Below are positions 8,744 to 16,746 of a stretch of 50,797 bases of DNA, one piece after another (within the stretch, counting starts at the first letter, position 1; the number at the start of each line of letters is the position of its first letter). This DNA is from Halapricum hydrolyticum (GTDB lineage Archaea; Halobacteriota; Halobacteria; Halobacteriales; Haloarculaceae): positions 1-50,797 of the forward strand of contig JAOPKD010000020.1 of assembly GCA_025517565.1 (NCBI GenBank). Reading direction: 5' to 3'. A program made the position numbers and the translations under genes. Under the pieces are notes generated by a model, which made no database searches, had not been told where the DNA came from, and saw nothing but the letters and a program-made list of their open reading frames with translations.

Positions 8744-9691
8744 ATGGACGTTGCTGAAGCCAGCGCCGCCTGCGACTCTTTGCTCGGCGAGATAGAGGGT
8801 GCAGTCATCACCGACCGAGAGTTCCTCGAGACGGTTCTCCTGGGTGTGGTGGGTCGCGGACACGTCCTGCTGGAAGACGTTCCCGGAACCGGAAAGACCC
8901 TGACGGCCCGGAGCTTCGCGACGGCGCTCGGACTGTCATTCTCGCGCATTCAGTTCACGCCCGACCTGCTGCCTGCCGACGTGACGGGGACCCACGTCTT
9001 CAACGAGCGCGACGGCACCTTCGAGTTCAGCGAGGGGCCGATCTTCGCCAACGTCGTCCTCGCCGACGAGATCAACCGAGCGCCACCGAAGACCCAGTCT
9101 GCGCTGCTGGAAGCGATGGAAGAGGGGCAGGTCACAGTCGACGGTGAGACCCACGAACTGCCGGATCCGTTCTTCGTGATGGCGACGCAGAACCCCGTCG
9201 AGATGGAAGGGACCTTCGAACTGCCCGAGGCGCAGGTCGATCGCTTTGCGGTCAAGACCGCGATGGGCTATCCCGACCAGGACGGCGAGTTCGAACTCCT
9301 GCGACGCCGCGCCGGTCGCACCGAGCAGAGTCCGTCCGTCGAGACGGTCCTCGATCCCGAATCGGTTCAGGACCTTCGGCTGACGCCCGAGTCGGTCACC
9401 GTCGAGGAGGACGTGCTGGAGTACATGGCGCGGCTGTGTCGCCAGACCCGTGAACACCGCCACGTCGAAGTGGGCGTCTCGCCCCGCGGGACACAGCGGC
9501 TGTTCGAGATCGCCCGTGCTCGCGCAACGATCGCCGGCCGGGAGTTCGTCACACCGGACGACGTCAAACGCGTCGCACAGCCGGCGCTCGCTCACCGGCT
9601 CGTACTCACGCCGGACGCGCGCGTTGAGGACATCCGCAAGTCCGTAGTGATCGATTCCGTCCTCGACAGCGTCGCGGTTCCGACGGTCTGA
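8744..9691 (+). CDS. MoxR-type AAA+ ATPase
   Basis: The product has 315 residues. It carries Walker A DVPGTGKT (45-52), Walker B VVLADEINR (104-112), the sensor-1 ATQNP (147-151) and the C-terminal lid typical of the MoxR family. MoxR ATPases act as chaperone-like partners of vWA-containing proteins. The expected DUF58 and DUF4129 partners are right beside it but on the opposite strand, so MoxR and that operon converge. In many haloarchaea these genes are read in one direction. The ATG at 8744 gives the standard N-terminus; the open frame reaches further upstream through tRNA-Ser and is not used. Confidence 0.9.
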   Translation: MDVAEASAACDSLLGEIEGAVITDREFLETVLLGVVGRGHVLLEDVPGTGKTLTARSFATALGLSFSRIQFTPDLLPADVTGTHVFNERDGTFEFSEGPIFANVVLADEINRAPPKTQSALLEAMEEGQVTVDGETHELPDPFFVMATQNPVEMEGTFELPEAQVDRFAVKTAMGYPDQDGEFELLRRRAGRTEQSPSVETVLDPESVQDLRLTPESVTVEEDVLEYMARLCRQTREHRHVEVGVSPRGTQRLFEIARARATIAGREFVTPDDVKRVAQPALAHRLVLTPDARVEDIRKSVVIDSVLDSVAVPTV

Positions 9692-9717
9692 TTGTCGGGC
9701 CACCGCGCCGAGGCGAT

Positions 9718-10209
9718 TCACCGTCCGAGCGAAAGCACAACCAGCACCGTCCCGAATACGAGCAGCGACAGCGCGATCCCGGGTTGCCCGCCGCTGGCCA
9801 GCAGGAAGACGCTGTATCCGGCGATGGCGACGGTGAGCGTGACTGCACTCACGGCCCCGGCGTGGACGACCTCGGCGCGGCCGCTCGCTCCGGTTCGGAG
9901 CTGTCCGGCCATCGAGATAGCGTTCTCGCCGACGTCCCAGGCCAGCACCGTCCCGACCATCGCCACTAGCACCGCCACCGGCGCACCGTCCTGGAGGCCC
10001 GCCAGCATGACGCCGACAAACAGAAGCGCAACCCCGACAGCGAGTACCGGCCGCGAGGTGCGATAGACGCCGAGGATCGCCACCGGCACCCCGGCGAGTG
10101 CCGCGACGCTCCCGCCCAGCAACGCGCCGGCGGCGGCCACCAGCCCGGCCAGCCCCGTCAGGACGAGTCCCGCACGCGAGGGCACTCGCTCGACTGTCAC
10201 CGCGACCAC
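9718..10209 (-). CDS. Small multi-pass membrane protein of the DUF58 operon (DUF7519-like)
   Basis: The 163-residue product is almost wholly hydrophobic, with about five membrane segments and Ala/Gly/Val-rich composition. Its start overlaps the end of the DUF58 gene by 13 bp, showing translational coupling and a shared transcript with the DUF4129 and DUF58 genes. It is likely a membrane accessory of the MoxR/DUF58 module. It ends 26 nt from the convergent moxR-like gene. The DUF number is a recollection; the function is unknown. Confidence 0.75.
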   Translation of the reverse strand: MVAVTVERVPSRAGLVLTGLAGLVAAAGALLGGSVAALAGVPVAILGVYRTSRPVLAVGVALLFVGVMLAGLQDGAPVAVLVAMVGTVLAWDVGENAISMAGQLRTGASGRAEVVHAGAVSAVTLTVAIAGYSVFLLASGGQPGIALSLLVFGTVLVVLSLGR

Positions 10210-12146
10210 CGCCGTTGTGCTCGGTCGACCGCGATCGAAAGCGGTTCGTCTCGCCGCCAGTCGATCACCCGCACGTCGGCGTCCCTGAGTCGGGACAGCC
10301 GGAGTCGCCGCTCCAGATGGGCGACCGTCCGCCCGGGCGTGTCCGTCGCCGTCGCGTCCGGCGAGACGACGGTCATCGGGTACCCGTAGGCGTGCAGCCG
10401 GCGCGCAATCGAGACGGCCGCGTCGTCGGCGAGCGGCGAGAACAGCACCAGCTGTGCGTGTTTCGGCAGTCGCTTGCGGAGCCGTCGCATTGCGAGCAGC
10501 GTATAGAAGTTCCCGTCTCCGCCCTCGGTGAAGGCAGGGTCCGTCGCCAACAGTCGCCTGGCGAGCGCCCAGTGGCCGTGCCCCGCACCGGGCGGGAGCC
10601 AGCAGTCCTCGGCTGCGAGCGCGCCGAGCCCGACCCGGTCGTCCCTGTCGAGCCGGCTGCGAAACACTTCGGCGACGGCGCCGAGGCTGCGCTCGATCGC
10701 GTTCGGTGCGTCGCGTTCGGGCGCGACGAACGCCTCGCCCCGGGCGTCAAGCAACAGGACGACCGTCGCGGCGTGCTCCTCGCGAAACTGCATGGTCGCC
10801 GGCTCGCCGCCGCGCGCAACCCGGTTCCAGTCGATCCGCTTCAGCGGATCGCCCGGCCGGTACTCCCGAACGGAATGAAACTCCAGCCCGCTGCCGCCGA
10901 CGTCAGTGACGACTCGGCCGACGTCGCGGCTCGTCTGTGCGCGGACCGGGACCGAGAGATCGCTCGTCGGTTTCGGCTCACAGCGGATCGACGATTCGCC
11001 GCTCGTTTCGGCACGTTCGACCCGCTCGACGCTCCCGATGACGTCCCGGGCGATCAACAGCGGCTCCTCGAATGCGTGCTCGCCCCGCTCGGCTTCGACC
11101 ACGTACGCGAACCGTGCCGACGCTCCGGGGCGGAGTGCCATCCCGTGACGCGGCGATCCATCCACGACGTTCAGCCCCGGCGGCACACCGTCGAGATAGC
11201 GGAGGTCGGACACCATCCTGTCGCCGACGTTCGAGACGGTAACCGTCACGCGGACCTGCTCGTCCGGGTCCGGTTCGGCGTCGTCGAGTTCGCGCTCGAT
11301 TTCGAGCTGTGGGGCCGGCGTCGGGCCGACGTATCTCAGCGCGATCGGGCCGAGTCCGACCACGCCGGCGAGCACTACAAGGCCGGCGTCCAGGAGGACG
11401 CCCGTCCCGACTGCGAACAACGTCAGGCCGGTCACGATCCGCAAGCGGTCGGTCTCGCTGATTTGCCGTTGGACGTCGCTGAGCCGCCCGACCCATCCTT
11501 CGTCGATCTCCGATCGTGCACCCGAATCATCGGGGTCGGTCCACTCACGACCGTCGACGCCCAGTCGGCTCGCCACGGCGTCGATCGCGTGGCGGGCCTG
11601 TACCACGAGCGGATGCTGTCGCGTGGCGCGCATGCGGATCCGATCGCTGGCCGAGAAGGGGCTGCTCGACTGGAAAAACCCCGTCGCGGCGCTGTCGTCC
11701 GTCCACGCTCCCGACTCCACGACCTCCTCCCGGTCGGACTCCGGGACGCCAGTTCTCGACAGGACGTCTTCGAGCACTGCGCGCAGGCGCTCGCGTACCG
11801 CACCGATGCGCTTGTAGCGGCCCAGCGCCCCCTCCGCGGTCGTTCCAGCGAGGTCGGCGTCGATCGACGTCCCCGGCACGGTGACTGTCGACCGGTACTC
11901 GACCAGCGGCGGGTCGAGTTCCCCCTGCTCGCCGCGGAGGTAGTTGACGCCGAGCCCCAGTGCCGCCCCGACTCCGAGTATCGCCATCAGATACTCCACG
12001 ACGACTATCGGATCGAACGTCGGCGCCAGCTCCGGATCGAGAACGAAGACGATCGCAATCGTGACGGCGAGCGCGCCGAGTCCGACCAGGACGAGCGTCG
12101 CCCCGGACAGGTCTATCTCGTCCGTCTCCGACAGACGATCACTCAT
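10197..12146 (-). CDS. DUF58 domain protein (vWA-like, membrane-anchored)
   Basis: From the ATG at 12146 the product has 649 residues. Two hydrophobic pairs occur in the N-terminal 270 residues. The DUF58 core HSVREYRPGDPLKRIDWNRVARGGE is followed by a vWA-like region (ATVVLLLDARGEAF). DUF58 proteins pair with MoxR ATPases, often in envelope or stress functions. A GGAGG 9 nt before the ATG at 12146 supports this start; an upstream ATG at 12182 overlaps the preceding stop in ATGA fashion and would add 12 residues. It is the middle gene of a three-gene minus-strand operon. Confidence 0.88.
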   Translation of the reverse strand: MSDRLSETDEIDLSGATLVLVGLGALAVTIAIVFVLDPELAPTFDPIVVVEYLMAILGVGAALGLGVNYLRGEQGELDPPLVEYRSTVTVPGTSIDADLAGTTAEGALGRYKRIGAVRERLRAVLEDVLSRTGVPESDREEVVESGAWTDDSAATGFFQSSSPFSASDRIRMRATRQHPLVVQARHAIDAVASRLGVDGREWTDPDDSGARSEIDEGWVGRLSDVQRQISETDRLRIVTGLTLFAVGTGVLLDAGLVVLAGVVGLGPIALRYVGPTPAPQLEIERELDDAEPDPDEQVRVTVTVSNVGDRMVSDLRYLDGVPPGLNVVDGSPRHGMALRPGASARFAYVVEAERGEHAFEEPLLIARDVIGSVERVERAETSGESSIRCEPKPTSDLSVPVRAQTSRDVGRVVTDVGGSGLEFHSVREYRPGDPLKRIDWNRVARGGEPATMQFREEHAATVVLLLDARGEAFVAPERDAPNAIERSLGAVAEVFRSRLDRDDRVGLGALAAEDCWLPPGAGHGHWALARRLLATDPAFTEGGDGNFYTLLAMRRLRKRLPKHAQLVLFSPLADDAAVSIARRLHAYGYPMTVVSPDATATDTPGRTVAHLERRLRLSRLRDADVRVIDWRRDEPLSIAVDRAQRRWSR

Positions 12147-12178
12147 CCGGCTGCCCTCCTGCCGCGTTCGCGATGTGG

Positions 12179-13096
12179 TCACTCATTCGGGTCCTCCTCT
12201 GCGTATGCTTGCTGTATGCGCCGCAACGCATCCTGTGCCCGCTGCTCGCGCTCCAGTGTCGGCTCTGCGTCGCCGTACCGGACTTCCTCAAACAGCCGCG
12301 TCAACTCCCGGACGTCCTCGCGGGACATCCCGGCTTCGACAGCGACGTCAGCGAACTCTTCGGGCGTCGTCGTTCGCGGGCTCCGAACGTCCAGCGCGTC
12401 GGTCATCTCTCGCCAGGCCCGGTAGATCGCGTTTTCGAGATCCGTGTCCGCGTCGAGCCGGTCGGCGGCTCTCCCGGCCGCCTCTCCGACGGCCTGGACC
12501 GACGACGGCTCTTCGGACTCGTCTCCCTCCGCTTCGACTCCAATATCGCTGTCACTGCCGGAATACCGGTAGATCGCACCGACGAGGACGAGCATCACAA
12601 GCCCGAACGCGCCGAGCACGCTCGGCGGTACGTCGGTGCGTTGCTGTGGCGATTCGGTCGGCGTTCGGCCCCCCTCACCAGCTCCGTCACGGTCCGATTC
12701 GTTGGGTGCCGGGGGACCGTCCCCGCCCGGTGCCGGGACCGTGTCCATGAGCAGCGACAACGTGAGGAGACTCGCGAGGGCGATGACTGCGATCACGAGG
12801 ACGCCGATCGCGGCCCGGCGGGCGGTGAGTCCCCGCACGACTATGTAGAGTGTGACGAGCGCCGCAACGCTGAAGAGGAGTACCCCAAGAGACACGAAAA
12901 GATCCTCGTTTCCGCTGCTGCCCGTAGCCGAAGACGATGATTGCTGGCTCTCTCCCCCGCCCGAGTCTCCCGGATCGTCCCCGAGGCCAGTCCCTGGCGC
13001 GGAACTCGACGGCGTCGAGACCGTCGCTGCCGCGATCGCGAGACCGGCGACGCTCAGGACGACGACCACCACGGCGATGAACTGGCTGCGATTCAC
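12179..13096 (-). CDS. DUF4129 domain membrane protein
   Basis: The product has 305 residues with a GTG start. It has an N-terminal signal-like helix (FIAVVVVVLSVAGLAIAAATV), a Gly/Ser/Asp-rich linker, two membrane segments (about 75-115), another acidic linker, a membrane segment (VPPSVLGAFGLVMLVLVGAIY) and a soluble C-terminal DUF4129 domain (ENAIYRAWREMTDALDV...TPEEFADVAVEAGM). In family members this domain accompanies MoxR/DUF58 operons and transglutaminase-like proteins. It heads the operon DUF4129-DUF58-small membrane protein, with a 4-bp overlap or 32-nt gap to DUF58 depending on that start. Confidence 0.85.
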   Translation of the reverse strand: MNRSQFIAVVVVVLSVAGLAIAAATVSTPSSSAPGTGLGDDPGDSGGGESQQSSSSATGSSGNEDLFVSLGVLLFSVAALVTLYIVVRGLTARRAAIGVLVIAVIALASLLTLSLLMDTVPAPGGDGPPAPNESDRDGAGEGGRTPTESPQQRTDVPPSVLGAFGLVMLVLVGAIYRYSGSDSDIGVEAEGDESEEPSSVQAVGEAAGRAADRLDADTDLENAIYRAWREMTDALDVRSPRTTTPEEFADVAVEAGMSREDVRELTRLFEEVRYGDAEPTLEREQRAQDALRRIQQAYAEEDPNE

Positions 13097-13413
13097 TCCC
13101 AGGGTCTTCGACCCCTCCCGTTTTCGATTTGTCGGTCCGTCCTCGTCACCGCGCTCGAACGAGTCACGCCGTTCGGTTCCGGTACTGTTTCGCGTGGACG
13201 CGTCTGCAGGTCCCAGACAGGGGATATCTGATCCGGAGTGGTGCAGTTCCCGCGAGCGTCACACCTCTGTCCGACAAGTGTAAGAAAACACATAGATGTT
13301 TCCGGGATTACTATCATTTTGCGCATGTTTATTGCTGAAACTCCTGTCAAATTTAGCACCCTAACCGCACGACGTATGGCTAATCACTCGCCATCTGGTT
13401 CGACCCGTAATAC
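13097..13413. other. Intergenic region, no gene seen
   Basis: This 317-nt stretch separates the divergently transcribed DUF4129 gene from the convergent small zinc-ribbon gene. The first part is GC-rich and the part from about 13270 is AT-richer (acacatagatgtttcc, tgcgcatgtttattgc), which could hold promoters. I see no frame with haloarchaeal composition, no tRNA and no clear hairpin. Confidence 0.5.
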
Positions 13414-13572
13414 TCACTCGTCGACCCACTTCGCCGCTCGAATGTCGTAGCCACCGCACTCCGGACAGGAGTGGTACTGGACCGAGAGATCAGCCCCGCA
13501 GGACATACATCGATATGGATGCGGCTCGCTGTCGCCTCTGGCAAGCCGCGCCGCACGATCGAGGACACCCAT
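13414..13572 (-). CDS. Small zinc-ribbon protein, 52 residues
   Basis: The minus strand encodes a 52-residue protein from an ATG at 13570-13572 to a TGA at 13414-13416. It has one zinc-ribbon: YRCMSCG at 20-26 and HSCPECGG at 34-41, the spacing of a CxxC-(10)-CxxC treble-clef or rubredoxin-like knuckle, between a basic N-terminal helix and an acidic end. Such micro-proteins are abundant in haloarchaea and some act in stress or biofilm traits; this one is unassigned. Its small size means automated calling may miss it. Confidence 0.75.
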   Translation of the reverse strand: MGVLDRAARLARGDSEPHPYRCMSCGADLSVQYHSCPECGGYDIRAAKWVDE

Positions 13573-13928
13573 CGCGACCCTTCATCTGGACACACGCGCC
13601 ACAGCGATAAAAAAGGAGCCGACTGTTTATGGCCGCCACGTCTGCCGATTCTTCGCCATAACTGTCCTGTGACGTCCGACCCCAGATAGCCCCGGAGAGA
13701 CTTCTCACCGCTCACGTCGTTCGCAGGCGAATGCTCGCGGCTTCGCCGCTCGCTTTTCCGAGACTCTCACGCCGTTCGAGTCTCGTAGTCCGCCCTCCCC
13801 GATTTGAACTCGCCGAGACAGTCCGGGCGTGCGACCTCGCTCCGCTCGGCCGTTCCGGGCTGTGACTCGTCTGCTCGAATCGGAGAGTGATACACTTGTC
13901 AGTCGACGCATTGCGTCGACAGAACAAG
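13573..13928. other. Gene-free region holding a copied tRNA-Tyr 3' end
   Basis: No gene of normal composition is visible in this 356-nt stretch. Positions 13788-13809 repeat, without mismatch, the 22 bp at 13928-13949 that form the T-arm and acceptor 3' side of the adjacent tRNA-Tyr gene. The 118 bp between the copies is GC-rich and has no frame I would defend. This is the layout left by integration into a tRNA 3' end followed by loss of the element. Confidence 0.6.
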
Positions 13929-14002
13929 TCCGCCCTCCCCGATTTGAACGGGAGACAAGTCGATCTACAGTCGACTGCTCTACCAGTCTGAGCTAAGGGC
14001 GG
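13929..14002 (-). tRNA. tRNA-Tyr (anticodon GTA)
   Basis: On the minus strand a 74-nt cloverleaf starts CCGCCCT and ends AGGGCGG plus discriminator A. The anticodon stem GTCGA/TCGAC encloses the loop CTGTAGA, giving anticodon GTA for tyrosine. The D-arm (TAGCTCAGACTGGTAGAGCA) and T-arm (GTTCAAATC) are intact. No intron and no encoded CCA. The 22 bp at the gene's 3' end are duplicated at 13788-13809. Confidence 0.95.
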
Positions 14003-14111
14003 TCGCACCTGAACGTAGTCCGCCTGGGAGACTTAAGGATTATTATTCGGGCCGGGGACGGCGGAGCCTTGACGCCAATCGTTATACGGTTGTGACGAGA
14101 AAATATACCTG

Positions 14112-14345
14112 ATGAAGGCGCTCGAGTCGTGTCGATACTGCGGCGAGAAACTCGCCCTAGGCGGTCGTTCTCTCAGCTGCGACGAATGCGAGACGGGCTT
14201 TCACCTCGACTGTGCCGACCGAGCTGACGAACTCACTATCGACGTCAACTCTCGACTGCTTCGCTCGGACACCTACGAGATCGAATGTCCCGAGTGTGGA
14301 CACCGCTGGGCACTCGGTTTCGAACCTGACGAGTGGATCGAATGA
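14112..14345 (+). CDS. Small double zinc-finger protein, 77 residues
   Basis: The protein has four Cys-pair sites: CRYCGEKL (7-14), LSCDECETGFHLDC (about 26-39, a Cys-rich motif with His/Cys like a PHD or RING half-site) and IECPECGHRW (about 58-67). It has an acidic C-terminus (EPDEWIE). It may bind nucleic acid or protein, but nothing specific can be claimed. It lies 49 nt upstream of the cdrL-like gene on the same strand, so co-transcription is possible. Confidence 0.75.
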   Translation: MKALESCRYCGEKLALGGRSLSCDECETGFHLDCADRADELTIDVNSRLLRSDTYEIECPECGHRWALGFEPDEWIE

Positions 14346-14394
14346 CGCCCGTCAGACGCTCGGGAAGATTGAAATAGTTTGGCTGACAACGTGT

Positions 14395-14967
14395 ATGACG
14401 AGTCGGATGAGCAAGATCACGTTCCGTGCGGACGAAGACCTCATCGCCCAACTCGAGGAGTTCGACGCCTCCAAGAGCGAGATCATGCGTGAGGCGTTGC
14501 GCACGTATCTCGACGAGACGTCGGCCGAACCGTCCGTCGAATCTCCGCGATCGGACTCCGTGTCTGATGAGACAGACAGCCTCGACGAACTCGTCGCCGA
14601 ACGCGTCGACGCGCTCGTCGCCGAACGCCTCGAACGGACGTTTACGCCCCGTCAGCCCCAGGATATCAACGTCAACATCTCTGTCGACGGGGCCGACGCC
14701 GACACGGAACCAGAGGCGTCACACACGGAGGCGACTCGCGACGATTCCGAGCGTAAGACAGACGCTTCCGACGGCGACGACCAGCGTAACACGTGCGCAC
14801 AATGCGGCGAAACCCTGTCGCCGTCTGACGTTTACTGCCCGAACTGCGGAGAGAAAGCGTCCCACCGGGTCTTCTGTGAGTGCGGCGACGAACTCCGCTC
14901 AGACTGGGCGTTCTGCCCCAGCTGCGGGCGACGCACCCCCGCTGCCGACGTGCTCGACAACTCGTAA
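14395..14967 (+). CDS. cdrL: Ribbon-helix-helix and zinc-ribbon regulator, CdrL-like
   Basis: The product has 190 residues. It opens with a ribbon-helix-helix DNA-binding domain (SKITFRADEDLIAQLEEF...MREALRTYL, about 5-45), then an acidic linker, and ends with two zinc ribbons (CAQCG, CPNCG, CECG, CPSCG). In Halobacterium and Haloferax the long RHH regulator CdrL sits beside cdrS-ftsZ2 and controls that operon; position and architecture match here. ATG 14395 and ATG 14407 (MSKITF) are both possible starts. It is separated from cdrS by 227 nt containing a promoter and a palindrome. Confidence 0.8.
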   Translation: MTSRMSKITFRADEDLIAQLEEFDASKSEIMREALRTYLDETSAEPSVESPRSDSVSDETDSLDELVAERVDALVAERLERTFTPRQPQDINVNISVDGADADTEPEASHTEATRDDSERKTDASDGDDQRNTCAQCGETLSPSDVYCPNCGEKASHRVFCECGDELRSDWAFCPSCGRRTPAADVLDNS

Positions 14968-15037
14968 AACTCCGAAAACGAATGGTAAACGGCCTGTGAT
15001 CGCGTAAACGCAGAAGTGTCATACGCTAACCCTAACC

Positions 15038-15087
15038 TTTATTATCCCTTGGTCTGTGGTACTTGTTGCGTAAGACGGTCGTCTTAC
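15038..15087 (+). promoter_or_regulatory. cdrS-ftsZ2 promoter and palindrome
   Basis: A TATA-like tttatta at 15038-15044 predicts transcription start near 15067. Directly after it, 15070-15087 reads gtaagacggtcgtcttac, a palindrome with 7-bp arms. It could be an operator at the start site or a 5' hairpin of a leader of about 125 nt. The half-site gtcttac recurs at 15169-15175, and a 10-bp direct repeat GTAAACGCAG is present at 15004-15013 and 15138-15147. These are candidate binding sites for CdrL. Confidence 0.5.
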
Positions 15088-15194
15088 ATAGCGGGCGCGA
15101 CTTCGGCCATCGCGCCGCTGTCGTGCGGTTCCGCTGTGTAAACGCAGCGTGGACGCGAGTTCACCACCGTCTTACCCAAAGGGGAACGACAAAC

Positions 15195-15383
15195 ATGGAG
15201 CGTGTGACACTACGGATCCCGAAACAGCAGATCGAGGAAGTCGAGCGAATGGTCGAGACGGGGGAGTACCCCAACCGGAGTGAGGCGATCCGGTCGGCCG
15301 TCCGCGAGATGATCAACGAAGAGGGCACCGAGAAGGAGCGCCCCTCTGAAAAACGTAAGCGCCGGACCTGGGCGAAGGTGTAA
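15195..15383 (+). CDS. cdrS: CdrS, short ribbon-helix-helix cell-division regulator
   Basis: The 62-residue protein is a single ribbon-helix-helix domain ([19 protein letters not shown], then [16 protein letters not shown]) with a basic tail ([11 protein letters not shown]). It matches CdrS, the haloarchaeal RHH factor encoded directly before ftsZ2 that controls division genes. Only 2 nt separate its stop from the FtsZ2 start, so the two are one transcript with coupled translation. The ATG at 15195 is chosen because the RHH strand begins at residue 2-3, as in the family; the open frame extends upstream but without that composition. Confidence 0.9.
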   Translation: MERVTLRIPKQQIEEVERMVETGEYPNRSEAIRSAVREMINEEGTEKERPSEKRKRRTWAKV

Positions 15384-15385
15384 CG

Positions 15386-16576
15386 ATGCAGGACATCGTC
15401 AAAGAGGCCCTCGAACACGAGGAAGCCGAGCAGCGATCGATCGACGACGCGGACGGAAGCGAGTTCGGCGACCCGCGGATCGTCATCGTCGGCTGTGGCG
15501 GCGCGGGCAACAACACGGTCAACCGGCTCTATAACATCGGCGTCGACGGCGCCGACACCATCGCGCTGAACACCGACAAGCAGCACCTGCAGATGATCGA
15601 GGCCGACACGAAGATCCTGGTCGGCAAATCCCTGACCAACGGGCTCGGTGCTGGTGGCGACCCTGGGATGGGCGAACGCGCCACCGAGATGGCCCAGGGC
15701 ACGATCAAGGAGATCCTCGGCGACGCGGATCTCGTGTTCGTGACCGCCGGAATGGGCGGTGGCACGGGAACCGGTGCGGCTCCCGTCGTCTCGAAAATCG
15801 CCAAAGAGCAGGGCGCGATCGTCGTCGGCATGGTGTCGACGCCGTTCAACGTCGAGCGCGCTCGAACCGTCAAAGCCGAGGAAGGTCTGGAGAACCTTCG
15901 CAACGAGGCCGACTCGATCATCGTCCTCGACAACAACCGTCTGCTGGATTACGTGCCGAACCTTCCCATCGGGAAGGCCTTCTCGGTGATGGACCAGATC
16001 ATCGCCGAGACAGTGAAGGGCATCTCCGAGACCATCACGCAGCCGTCGCTGATCAACCTGGACTACGCGGACATGACCGCGATCATGAACCAGGGCGGCG
16101 TCGCCGTGATGTTGGTCGGGGAGACCCAGGATAAAAACAAGACAGACGAGGTCGTCAAAGACGCGATGAACCATCCGCTGCTCGACGTCGACTATCGCGG
16201 CGCCAGCGGCGGTCTGGTCCACATCACCGGCGGCCCCGACCTCACTCTCAAGGAAGCCGAGGGAATCGCCGAGAAAATCACCGACCGTCTCGAAGCGAGT
16301 GCCAACGTCATCTGGGGCGCCCGGATCCAGGAAGAGTACAAGGGCAAGGTGCGAGTCATGGCGATCATGACCGGCGTCCAGAGCGCCCAGGTGCTCGGTC
16401 CGACGACCCAGAAGCAGGCCGATAAGTCACGACAGGCTATCAGTGACCCCGAGGAGATCGACTTCGACGCGAGCCGGAACGTCGAGAGCAGCTCGGCCGG
16501 CTTCGGCGAGACCGACGGTGGTCGCAGCAACCTCGAGCGAAACAACGGTCTGGACGTCGTCCGAACCGACGACTGA
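15386..16576 (+). CDS. ftsZ2: Cell division protein FtsZ2
   Basis: FtsZ polymerises with GTP into the division ring. The 396-residue product has the nucleotide-binding [15 protein letters not shown] (about 32-46), the tubulin signature GGGTGTG (124-130), and the T7 loop [15 protein letters not shown] that completes GTP hydrolysis of the neighbouring subunit. The N-terminal extension before the GTPase core and the cdrS gene upstream point to FtsZ2, the haloarchaeal paralogue needed for constriction. The C-terminal tail after about residue 350 is acidic and low-complexity, as usual for a protein-binding linker. Confidence 0.95.
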   Translation: MQDIVKEALEHEEAEQRSIDDADGSEFGDPRIVIVGCGGAGNNTVNRLYNIGVDGADTIALNTDKQHLQMIEADTKILVGKSLTNGLGAGGDPGMGERATEMAQGTIKEILGDADLVFVTAGMGGGTGTGAAPVVSKIAKEQGAIVVGMVSTPFNVERARTVKAEEGLENLRNEADSIIVLDNNRLLDYVPNLPIGKAFSVMDQIIAETVKGISETITQPSLINLDYADMTAIMNQGGVAVMLVGETQDKNKTDEVVKDAMNHPLLDVDYRGASGGLVHITGGPDLTLKEAEGIAEKITDRLEASANVIWGARIQEEYKGKVRVMAIMTGVQSAQVLGPTTQKQADKSRQAISDPEEIDFDASRNVESSSAGFGETDGGRSNLERNNGLDVVRTDD

Positions 16577-16746
16577 TCCGTCCCGACCGCGACGCGTGCG
16601 GTCGGTTCGGAATCGATCGACGACAACGACGTCGGCGCGTGCACACGCCGTCCATCAAGGGGTGGTACGGCGTGCCGGTTCCGCTTTTTCGAACGACGGT
16701 CTCCGCTCTTTCCCAGCGACTGTACCAGTTCCGATTTTTCGAACGA

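Noticed and set aside
10098..12425. 775-codon plus-strand frame opposite the DUF58 gene
   Set aside because: It is very rich in Arg and Pro, lacks any domain, and lies opposite the DUF58 protein whose motifs are unmistakable.
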